A stretch of DNA of 64,000 nt from Mugil cephalus (Eukaryota; Chordata; Actinopteri; Mugiliformes; Mugilidae), in the NCBI RefSeq assembly GCF_022458985.1, contig NC_061779.1, forward strand, positions 20,443,001-20,507,000, written 5' to 3'. Position numbers and translations under genes: made by a program. The notes below the pieces were generated by a model, which saw only the letters and a list, made by a program, of their open reading frames with translations, did no database searches and was not told the DNA's origin. This document shows, piece after piece, positions 23,201 to 35,200 of the stretch (positions are counted from its first letter, which is position 1; every line of letters starts with the position of its first letter).

Positions 23201-26200
23201 CCATGCCATCAAAGGAGAAAGATCATGCATTAGATAGAGATCTATATAACTCTGGCCTTGTGAGCTCTGACAGAAGACCACATGATGAGTTCAGAGATCG
23301 GTGCAGTCCTGAGGAAACAGTTGACAAGTGTGATGGCGTCCCATGGGAGAAACGTTACGAGAAGCTCTGGGTAGAGGTGGAGAAAAGGGAGGTGAAATCC
23401 ACCTTCAAGAATGTTGCTGGTGAATTGAAAGAGAGATTTGGAGAGCTGTTTAAGTCAGGATGTGCTGCAGAAAATGTCACAGAAGAACAGGCCACAACTG
23501 GAGCCACCTCTGAAGAAGACAAAGATTCAAGTGATGAAGAAGAAGAAGGGGAAATGATTGTGCGCCCTACAGCCAGAGCAAGGAGCACTGTTCTTCTCAC
23601 CATACCTGAGCAGAGAGAGTCTGGACTGGAGGACTCCGCTACAGAGTCACCTGATAACTCGCTCTGCGAAGGCACGATGCAAGACTGCGAGCAGCCAGCT
23701 AGAAACAACAGCTTTCATCAGAAGTCGAGTTTACTCACTAATGATGATCTGAAATCTTCTTCACCACCACTCACCAGTATAACTCATGCAACTGAAGCTT
23801 TGACTGATGGTCATACCATGCAAATGTGTGCTGTTGACCACGGTTCATTGTTAAAAGATGAGCCCAAACAACACATGGAGCTAATCTGTACAGATACATC
23901 AGCTGATCTAAATGCAGCTAAGAAGAACAATTCAAGTTCAGAGGAATATCTTGTGGAGTCCGCCATATCTCGTCCTCCTTCACTAGGCAGATGTTCAGCG
24001 TCTGTTCTGGGTGTTTCTGATGAGGAGCTGGAAGAGGACATGGAAAGGTTTAAAGTTGAGGTAGGGGTGCTGAAGGTTGTCTTCCTCGATTTGGAGAAAG
24101 AAAGGGCCCAACTCCAGAAAGAGGTAGATGATGGCCGCACTACATACTCCGTTCTAGATTGCCTCTCTTTCACTTTTTCTCATTTTATTTGCATACTTTT
24201 CCTTCTGAGTTGTTTCAAAGCTCCCCAACTAGATGTACATCATGGTCTCATTTTTTCTTCCCTTCTGTTCATGTTCCATCTTCTAACATTTGTTTTATTT
24301 TTACATTTCATTATCTTGCATAGCCTGGCAAAGCCAGACACAATTCATATCAGAATATGATACAGTGTTGGGATTTCCTCATGGGGCACGTTTCAACCAT
24401 TTTTCTGTCGCCTGCCCAAACATTGTGATTGGCCCAGCAGATTTTTGACGGTCAAAATCAACTTCCAACGGAGCTACTCCAGAAATTTTGTGGATGGGGG
24501 ATTTGTGCTGGCTTCCAGGCTAGCTCTTGAGTGGTTCTTTATACATACATTAAAAAAAAACACGAAGTTGAACATCCAAGAAGCCTTTAGTACTTACTTG
24601 CAGCTACACAAAGTTCAGTTTGTTGTTTTCTATAGTTTTTAACTATCAACTACTATCATGCATGGACCTCGCATGTATCTTTACATTGAACACGTTCTGT
24701 TGTATAAACTCTTTGTTTCTAGGTAATACCACGTGAAAGTTCTCTAACTGATAGCCTTCTTTGCCCTGAAAAGAAGTGCAGTGATGATGTGTCAGCTGAT
24801 GTTATTCTGTTTGTTTGTTTTTCTCTTGCATGCTGTGCTCTAGTTAGTCTCTACACATTCAGACATTTCTAAAAAGATTGAAAACCATGGGACTAAAACA
24901 GTTATTGAGTTATTGCCAGCCTTTTGAGTGTATGGGTGGGTGTCTCTGTTGAACAAAAAAGATATGTATTATATTTCTGCATAATTCAATATGTCACAAA
25001 AGACCATCACCTAAAGTCAAATATACTAAAAAAACAATGCAATTTACTGTAAGCATCATCCAGTAAGACTGTAAGACGTGAGCTCATAAGGAAGTAGATA
25101 ATGGTTTTTCATTTTGGGAAAAACTCCTTCAGATCAAATTATTTAAATTGATGAGAGCTTCACAGTTTAGTTACTTAGAATTCCACAGCGAGTACTGCAA
25201 TGCCTGGAATCGTGCGTCCTTTTGATTGACTGAAAATTCCATGTCAAATAGAGTAGCAACACTGAGGTGTTAGGTCTCCAAAGGGAGGGGTGACACTAAA
25301 TTATGTATGACAAAGTGTAGTACCTGATCCAAAATGCATCTTAAAAGGCTGGCCCCAACCTGTTTCAGTAAGGATGAATCTCTCAGCTCCATTTATCAAA
25401 ATTTTGCCCTTGTCTTTTCAGGTTGGCAAAGAGGTGACAAAGGTTGCAGTAGAGGTCCAAAAATCAAGTGCTTCCTGGGATACTGGTGGATCGGCATTGG
25501 AAGAAGGTACTGAGAAACCTGATACTGAGTTAAGATGCCTCTCAAGTCAAACTGAAGCAGTTCACCAGGAGCAGCAGCAGCCTGCAGCCACTGAGAGGTA
25601 TGCATTATTTTGCTTCTGGACATTTATAGGCCCTGACAGTTACTTTTGGCAAAAGTTATCAAGGACTCATACAAATTCAAAACAATTTTCTAAAAAAAAC
25701 AAAACAAAAAAAAAACTCTAACCAGATCAGATATCACTGGACATTATATACAATTGTTCTTTAGAGCACACTTCATTCTCTAAAATTTCTCTTACTGACT
25801 TCGATAATTGAGGTCCTTCTTCTGCATTGCCTCCAAAGGCTCCAATGTGTAGATGTCACAGCTCATTTACTGTCAGGTTTATTGCTCTCCATGGCACCAA
25901 CAGGGCTCCACTACAGTTGCATCTTCCAGTCCAGCAGATCCGCAATAGCATCAAACAAGAGAAGCAAGCTGTAGAGGCGACCTTACAGCTGGAGCTGGTC
26001 AGAGGGGCCCAACACAGCAGAGCCCCTCAGACCAACACACATGTTAACGGAGACCCTCTCTCTGTGTTTGACGATAGCAGTTTAAGTGAAGTGTCGGACG
26101 ATGAAGGAAGGTATATATGCAGTATGCCACTTTTGTATATCAATTCACTTCTATTAATTCACTAACAATAACAATCTGTTAATTCACTAACAATAATGAT

Positions 26201-29200
26201 AAAAATATTTTAGACTGAACGCAAAGTTAATATACACTCACTTGGCAGTTCATTAGGTACACTTGTGTTTTTATTTAGGAGTCTGTGGTTTGTAGTACTG
26301 TTGAATTGTATTTTTTTGTACTGACATGCTTTTTTTCAACAGCCACATTTTAGTCAGTGGGTTCATAATACGAACACTTCAGTGTTTCAGTCCAATTTAA
26401 CAGCACCACCATCTACAACTTACAAAATGCATGGCACTGGTGTGTGAATGTGCGTGCTTGTGTAAACGAGTGCAAAAATGATACATTGTCACCATAAAGT
26501 GCTTTGAATGTCCAGTAATTAGAAAGGCTTTATAAAGCCATGTACCATTTATGCTGTGTCAGAATAAACTGACATTATTGCAGTCATGAAGGGGATTTAG
26601 TACCAGACTGGTATATCCATTTGTTTTCACTCCTATACCTAATGAACTGGCCAGTGAGTGTATATAGTGTATATATATATACTATAGTATAGTATATATA
26701 GTGTGTATATAGTCAGTGGAGTCATGTACACAGACACAGAAAGATACGTGTACATGAACAGATTTGCTCTAGGACCCGGAAATCAAGGTCCCTATGCAAG
26801 TAAAAAAAAAAAAAAAAATTATAAAAATTAAAGCAATAATGTCCAGATTTCAGTCTTTTTTTTTACCTCATATAGTCAATATTCAGACAGTAGATATAAA
26901 AGCAAGGGAATAATATAACAGAAACTGCTTCTAAAACTCATTCTAAAACGAATTCTAAAACTCACCATCAGCGAATTACAAACCAGGATTGCCAAACACT
27001 TTGCGTTCAGTCTGAACAGAACTTAATGATATTAATCATTATGGTGAAGTAAATCTCTTTAATATGAAGCTCCCCCCACTTCTGTAGAACTGCATGGCTG
27101 ACCACTGGCTTAAAAAAAAATAATGTTAGTATACTGCATTATACCATTATACTTCCAACAGCTCTTGTGTTGTGTGTTACAGCTGAAGAACATGCACATC
27201 TCTTCATCAAATAACATAATGTTTTTCTTCTCTGTGTTTGCTGGGCTCAGGGTGCCAACCAGTGGACAGCATAAAAACAAGGTAGAACACAGAGAAATCC
27301 CATCAGTAACTGGACGGACTAGATGTTTGAGGCTGAGTACACCACAGAGAATAAGAATTATGTTGAGGTCATATTTTGTTTCCCTATTTAGAACTCTGAA
27401 GAAGTGGAGATGGCAGAAGATTTTGATGAACTCACTCAGTCATCGGACACAGCCACAGATGACATTGACTCACCCACCTCGGGCTACCGTCACGCATCCC
27501 TCCTCATTCAGAATCTGGACTCAGCCTCTTTAGGTAATGATTCAGCTTGTTCAAATATATAATAAATAATTTACTCTGCTTTTTAAGACATTATCCACTT
27601 TTGAAAACAAGCTCTGGCACAGGCTTCACCATATTTTATTTTATAGATTCAAGAAGCATGGTGAAGCTACAAAATATTTTCCACGAATACGAGCGCTCCA
27701 TCCAAAAGGCAAGGAGTCGGCACGGTTACCTGTCAGACAAAGTGAGCCAGCTGGAAATGGAGAAGGTGGAGTTGAAGAGCTCCCTGGAGGAAGTCAAAGA
27801 TTTAAAGTCTGCTTTGGAGCGCAACCAGCTGGAATTGCAGACTGAAGTCACAAATATCAAGTGAGAACTTACTTCCTTCTTACAGTAACTAGCCATTTCT
27901 TACACTGTCTTGGTCTCTTGTTCCCTCCTATTGTTGTGCATCATATCTTATGTGATCTGCCTGTTTTGTGGAAAATATTGTTTTGTTGAATGAAAGCTTA
28001 TACCTGATGCTCGGTACAGATTTCAGCTGAAACAGGAACAGGAGAATCGTCGCAATGCCACAATGATGTACAACACCACCAGAGATAAGCTGAAGAGGAC
28101 GGAGGAGCAGCATCAGCTGGAGGTTCAGGAGAGACAGAAGGTAGAGCTCACGCTCAGGAACCTGGAGCTGGAGATGAGAATACTGGTCAACAACATCAAA
28201 CAGGTACCTTCTCTTCAATTTTGTTTCACCTATCCTAAAAAACATGTGCACTTTTCATTATACCGATATTATCTGATGTTTTTTGAGTATTTTTTCAGTT
28301 GCTGGTGTATCCAGTTGTCTTTTTGGTGTGAAAGATTGTTACATTAGTGTATGTTATGTTACCGACCCAGCTTGAAGAGGACCACAGTGAGACTCAGAGA
28401 CTGCTGGCTCAGGAGCGAAGTGCACGGACGCTACAGGAGAATCTGCTCAACAGCCATCTCCGTAAACAGCAAGAGATAGAGGAGGAGAATAAAAGAAACA
28501 TGAGCAAAAGCAATGAGGTAATCTCCACTGATAATGCCAATTGTCAGAATTTACCTTAAGTTTGTCTCCTCGAGGTAATCTCTTCATGTTGTTTCATGTT
28601 TCATGTCCAAAGGCCTTATCTCAGCTCACTGAAGCCAGTGACAGGGAGAGGGAGTTGGTCCAGCAGGTCTCTACCTTACAGGAGCAACTCAGCATCCTGA
28701 GGACCGACCTTGAGCGTTCGCATGCCAACAGCAGCCTCAAGGAGAGCCACCTCCTGGAGGAGAACGAGGCCCTTAAGGAGCAGCTCGAAGATGCCCGGCG
28801 AGATCTGAAACTCAACAGTGAAGCCCTCACCCAAACCGTCTTCAGCAGCAACAACCAGCTGTCTGCCCTAAAGTCAGAGTTGGCAGTGACAACAACCCGC
28901 CTGGAAAATGAGCGGCAGAGTCGTGAAACGCTGGAGGTAGAGGTTGAGTCGACTCGCACCAGGCTGGCTGGAGCTGTGAAGGAGGCTGAGCTCTGCTTGG
29001 CAGCTCACACAGACACTGAGAAAGCTCTGCTCCGCGAGAAAGAGGAACACCAGCGTCTTAAAGACAGACTCACTGGTTAGTACTGAGGGAAATTATTTTC
29101 TTAATGATGCATTCCAGGTATGAATGCCATATATTAAATGGATACACCGGCTTTGAAAAAAAACATTTTGAATTGAACACCTTATATGTAACTTATAGAA

Positions 29201-32200
29201 TGAGAGAGGCATGAAAGAGGCATTTGTAGTTTATAGTCTGATTTGAATGAGGATCCTTAACCACAACACAGACTGAGTGGCTGTTGACATTTTTTCCTGG
29301 CCTCTTCCACCTCCTGTTGTACTTGACATTTGCTGTAGTGGCTTCTATTTGTGTTGTTGTTTTTTGTTTTGTCCAGCAACGTTTTTGGCTTTTTGTGATC
29401 TGGTTTGTAACCCCTACTATGTTTATTTCTACAGGTGAATCATCCAGTCAGCGTGAGGCGGTCAGCAGCCTGTCCCAGAAGCTTTCCAAAGCCGAGTCCC
29501 GCGCCAATAGCATGGAGAACGAGGTTCATCGGGTCACTATGCAGCTGACCGAGAAGGGCCTACTGCTGGAGGTCCTACAGCGCGAGAAGGACCAGGCAAC
29601 TGCTCGTGTCAAGGAGCTGGAGGCAGCTCTGCAGTCTGAAAGGGATCTGGTCAGCCGTGCCGGAGCACGCCAAGAGGCCACACAGGAGCGACTAGCACAG
29701 GCTCAGAGTGAAGGCATGTTACTACGGCAACAGCTAGAAGAAGCCCAGAACAAAGGCGTCGCAAAGGAACGTGCCGTGACAGATGCCCAAGAGCGCTTCA
29801 GTGACATCCTGTCCAAGCTGCGCTCTGACTGCGAAGAGAGGGTACAGCTAGTGGAGGACAGAAATAAAGAGCTGGCCAGTAGGACCGCTGATCTCCGTGA
29901 TCAAATCTACAAGTTAGAGGAAGAGAAGAACGAGCGAGAGGTAAGGTTAAGTCTACTCAGAGTAAGAAGATTATCTAACCTCCATCTCCAGACCCACTTT
30001 TAGCCTTTATTCTACGTGCCAGTTAAGGATCTCCTTCTATATCCAACCAGCATTTGCTTTCTCTCTCCACACAGACTAGTGTAAGGCAGCTGCAGCAGGA
30101 GCTAGCAGACTCACTCAAGAAGCTGTCAATGAGCGAAGCTTCTCTGGAGGTCAACACACGCTATCGCAATGACCTGGAAGAAGAGAAGGCTCGGCTCTTC
30201 AAGGACTTGGACAGGCTCAAAGGGAAGGTAATGGCAAGAAACAGGGCCCCCATGTGGCAGCATATTGTCTTTAAAATTGACAACACCATAATATCGTTAT
30301 GGTGTTCAGCTGAAATAACTTTAATTTCATATATTCACTGAATTGAATTTAAATCCACTGTAAACATGATGAGGATGCTCTGTCTCTGTCATGTAGCTTG
30401 AAGAAAGTGAAGATCAGTATGTGCAGGCGGAGAGGCGTATTAACGGTCTGAAAAGCAGCCTGGATGACAGGGAAAAGGAACTCACCACTATTTCTCAGAA
30501 ACTCCAGGAGGCGCAGTCTGCCTCAGCAGCGTCTCATACCACCATCAAACAGCTGGAAGAAGCTGTGCAGAGGTATGAAGAGACACATACTGTCCACTCG
30601 CACTGAGTTAAAGATTGATCAGTTTATTCTGTTTTATTAGACACCACATATAAAAGACATTATTAAATAAGTCATGAAATAACAGGCCAACATAATTATA
30701 TACTCTACATAAAATGGGATCAAATAATTTTCCGCTATTTCTTTATTGATGTACAGTATAAATGTATGCAATGTTAATGTAATGTCTCATTAGGCTGGAG
30801 ATTGACAACGCCCGATTAGAAGCTGCAGCGAAGCAACAATCCAACAAAATTGATGCTCTTCAGAAAGGTGCTCAGGAAGCTGCCATGGTGAGTGCTGAAA
30901 ACCTAACACACACATGCTGGATCTCTGTGTTGTCATATCTACTATTTTGCAATCAAAAGCCACAATATCTCCTATAATATCAAACCACTAACTGTTCATT
31001 ATGCAGTCATTATTACTTTCTAAGGTATGCAATCTTTTTCCAGCTATCTGACTGCTCACCTGGAGGAGGGGTCAGTATTGTGGATGTAGGCTTAGTTTCT
31101 CTGTGTGGGCTCTCTTTACAACCGTAATATAAATTGATACTGCATATGCAGTAAAAAAATAAATCCACTGGGGCGTCATGGACTTCTAACAGAGGCTGTA
31201 AAAATACGGAAGAGGACAAATCTTTGTGTTGGTTTGGGGTTTTTCTTGGTGATGTAAAAAATGTGTTTTCTCCCTCTAGCCTGATCTTGGTGTGTGGGGT
31301 CTTTCACTTTCACTTCACTGAGCTGTCTAATGCATGTTATTTCCTCAAGTCTCTGCCAGACTTCTAAAGTAGTTTATTAAAAAAATCCTCTCTTTTAGTT
31401 TTATTTTTACAAAGCTTTTCTTATTTCTGTAGGTGCGGGGTCGTTTGGAGGACTTGGTTACAAACCTCCAAAGCAGTAAGATGACTTTGGAAGACCAACT
31501 CAGTAGAGAGGTTGGTGGCATTGTTTGTTTCCTCACTTTGAGAGCCTTTTATTTTTATTCTTTGTTATTACTGCATTCTGATAAAAAGATTATCAGTAGG
31601 TTATTAATCCAAAGAGTAAAATCAGAAAATGTAAACCAGCAGAATGGTGCTTCCTTTTGCTAAATGTTTTCTTATGTCTTTTTTAGGTCCAGAAGCAAAG
31701 CATGCTGTCTCACACGGCCCAGGACTCCCAGGCCTTGTGGGAGGAGGAGCTGAAGAGCCGCTCTAAGTTAGGACTGCGTCTGGCGGAGCTCGAGAAGGAG
31801 AAAGGAGAACTGAACACCCAGGTGATCACGCTGACTAATGCGTGCGCAGCCTGATGCCATGATCAATTCAATTGTCGCACGTCCACGTCATGGTTTCGGT
31901 TTAAGACATATTGCCTGTGTTCCAGATGGAAATAGAAAAGAAGAAAGCCAAGAAAATAGCAGAGCAGAAGAAGGCTGTGGACACTCGTCTGGATCAAGAG
32001 ATGAAGAGAAACACAGAGCTGCAAAAAGAAATGTACAGGTGACTCCTAACGTCCTCCTCCTCGCGCCTTCCTCACCTCTGGCAGTACCTCCTCCTGTTAT
32101 TTAGACACCTTGGATCCAGTAGAGTGCAGTCTTTCCTGGCTTATGTGACTGTGCTGCACAAATGTGTGTATCTGGTGTAAGAATGTGCTTTTAAATTCAC

Positions 32201-35200
32201 TATAAACTGCAGTTTCTTTAAAATAACATGTAGTGTCAGTCTTTTAACCTATGTTTCATTTATCTGTTATTTTGTCTTGTTTGCTTTATGTTACTGTTGT
32301 CTGTATGTCTTAGATCTAAACTCATTTCCTGTCATTCTAATTGATCAAAACTACTAGATTAAACTTCCTTATAAATCAGGTAAAAAATGTGATAGGTAAT
32401 TATGGTCGGGTTTGTGCACGTTTATTAGTGTGCACATTCTGAGCTGATCATACGAATGGTTTGAGATTTGTGTGTGACCTGGACATGTGTGTGTGTGGTT
32501 GTTTGTTCAAGGCTCCGCACTTTATTGAAGACTGCGAAAAAGAAACTGCGGGATCAAGATGCTGGCGGAGCAGAGTTCGTCTCTCCTATGAGCAGCCTAC
32601 GGATGGAGCACGGCAGACACACCCAGGCAGACGGGGCGTTTGGACGAATTAAAGACCAGGTTTGTCCATCTAATGCAGCACCGTGGTTTTGATATAAACC
32701 CCGTCTGATATGTAGCATTTTGTGACGTTTTCTCTGTGGTGGTGCTTTCACTCTGTTTCTTTTCCTCTGTTTCAGGTGGATGATCTGCAGGTGCAGCTGG
32801 AGAAGGAATCGTCCCGTCGCAGCCAGCTGGAGAAGGTGAACGGGGAGCTTAAGGATCAGGTGGCCTCTCTGAAGAGCTTGAGCCGCACTCACGATCAGCT
32901 GGAGAAAACTAAGAGGCAGTTGGAGGAGGAGGTGTTGGACCTGAGACGGCGAATGGAGGCCGTTCAGGTGGAGCAGAGCCAGGTGGAGCAGGTCCGCCGT
33001 GACGCAGAAGACAGAGCCCGGCAGGAGATTCAGCAGAAACTGGAGCAGGTCAACCTCTTCCTTCAGGTACAGAGTTACTATGTATACAATGGAAATAAAA
33101 GGATCAAACACATAACAGACTGATGTGATTTTCAGTACGAACATGGCTGATGTAGGATCATTGTGCGTGTTGTTCCTTCCAGTCCCAGGCAGCGTCCCAA
33201 GAAGCACTGGACCAGATTAAAGCCGCCAATGAATCTAACCTGCGCTCTCAACTGGAGCAGAAGATCCGGGAGCTGGAGGGGGAACTGGGCCGGACCCGTT
33301 CCACCCAGCAGGACAGCCTTAACCAAAGAGACTCCACTCGCACAGAGCTGGAGAGATACCGCCAACTCTACACAGAGGAGCTACGTCTGCGCAAATCCCT
33401 AGCTGCTAAACTAGACAGGTCTGAATAACGTTACTGTATGTCACCAGTCCTTCCACAATATACAGAGCTAGTGCATTGGCCTCATGTTTTAACTCCTTTC
33501 AGAGGAACAATCCTGTAGGCAGTGTTGATTTGCTGTTTTCCATCCTCAGAGCCAACAGCCGCCTTGCAGAAGCCAACTCCAAGTTGCTCCATGAGCGCAG
33601 CAGGTCCCTGATCACCAGCAACATCACAAACGGGAGTCTTGGAGGGCCCTCGCTGGACTTGGGCTCTTTGGGTTCACCAGCAAACTATGGGGCCACGTTG
33701 GGACCCCTCAACAGGAGTCTGGGCCTGGGAATCTCCCTCCTCAGCCCTGTGACCGAGGGACGCAACAGCAGGGTGGAGGACTACCTGGCCAAGGTCTGCA
33801 TATACATTTGACTCTGTCACTCACTGGAATTAAGGGGTAATTTTCTTCATGTGGACTAGTTTATTTATTTTGAGCCATTTTCATTTCCATAGTGTCATTA
33901 TTGTCAGCGTTGCTGTTGTCTTGTAACCAGTGCCGTTTGGTTCCAGCTTTTTACTTTTACAGGCCAGTGTGTAGTCGTAACTTTAGAGGTGTGTCAGTCT
34001 GGATGCGTGACACTTCAAATATTGTCCTGATCCAGGAAAACATAGTACCTACCTACAAAACTGAAGTTATTTTCTTCTCTCTGAATTGATCTTTTCTTCC
34101 TCCTGCACACTGTCTCTATCTCTAGTCTAGTAAGCTAGTAATACTTACCTTCTAACCTGTCTTCTGTTTCTCACTCTTTTAGCTTCTAGCTCAAAAATCT
34201 GTCTCTCACCTCTCCTCTCTCCAACCAGACTCATAACCAGGTGTGTAGACGTATGTAGCTCAGTGTCTGACTGGCTGCTGTTCCCTTTACCCTGCTGGTG
34301 GGCTGACGTTTGTGGCTCTGTGCAGATGCAAACCTTGATGTTCAGCTCAGGGCTTGCAAGTGAATGAATGAAAAACAGATGTTAAAAGGCAAAGCTGCAA
34401 AACGTCTGGCTACAAAAATATATTTCCACTGAGCATTCCGGACACCGCGAAAAATACTTTTTATTTTTACATGGTTAAGTATTGGACAAAAAGAAAGAAA
34501 AATCTCCTCCTGCCAAGTCAGAGATCTGGAAGTATAAAATTAAAGTTATAATTTTAGTTACGTAAAATAAAATAGAAAAAAAATAAATAAATATAAATAT
34601 ATATATATAGTGTGCCATTTCATTGCAGAACTATTTCATGATTCCATGAATAAGATATTTATGGAATAAAATAGAAAATTAGCTGAGATCATACGTCAGG
34701 GTTTAATGGAGAGAACTATAAAAAATGTGAGTGAAATGTGCAGGATCCTCACGATTTGCTTTGTGCAGTTAGTTTCATACACTTGCCAGTTCAGTAGGTA
34801 CACTAGAGCCAACGAATGCACTATAACCTTCATGGAACTAAGATTTAGTGCAGGACTGTTACGTTAGAGTGCATTTATTTTCACGAGTTTACCTAATTAA
34901 TGTGTATGGCACAGTAACTGATACATCTACCAGCCTCAAACATACAAAGGTGAAGCTTTATTCAAAATATATTTTTAATAGTTAAAACATTTAAGTATTT
35001 CTATCCGTGTGCAATATATGCATATTGCATGATGTGTGTGTATGTGTGTGAACGCAGCACATCCAAGTGTATTTCTAGGTAAATACGAACAAATCTGGAA
35101 TAATTCCCTGTATATGGTGCATGTGCAGCTTTACGGTTTGTTTTTCCAACCATTGCCTTTAATGTGGATTCATTCAGATGTTGCACAAAAAGCTTTGGTT

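Noticed and set aside
24320-24540. Possible interspersed repeat after ankrd26 exon 21
   Set aside because: It resembles sequence that could be a fish repeat (runs such as GTGATTGGCCCAGCAG), but I could not define ends or a second copy in the window.
32554-33207. Minus-strand 217-codon leucine-rich frame
   Set aside because: It mirrors Gln/Glu/Leu-rich coiled-coil exons of ankrd26 on the plus strand and runs through the intron between them.
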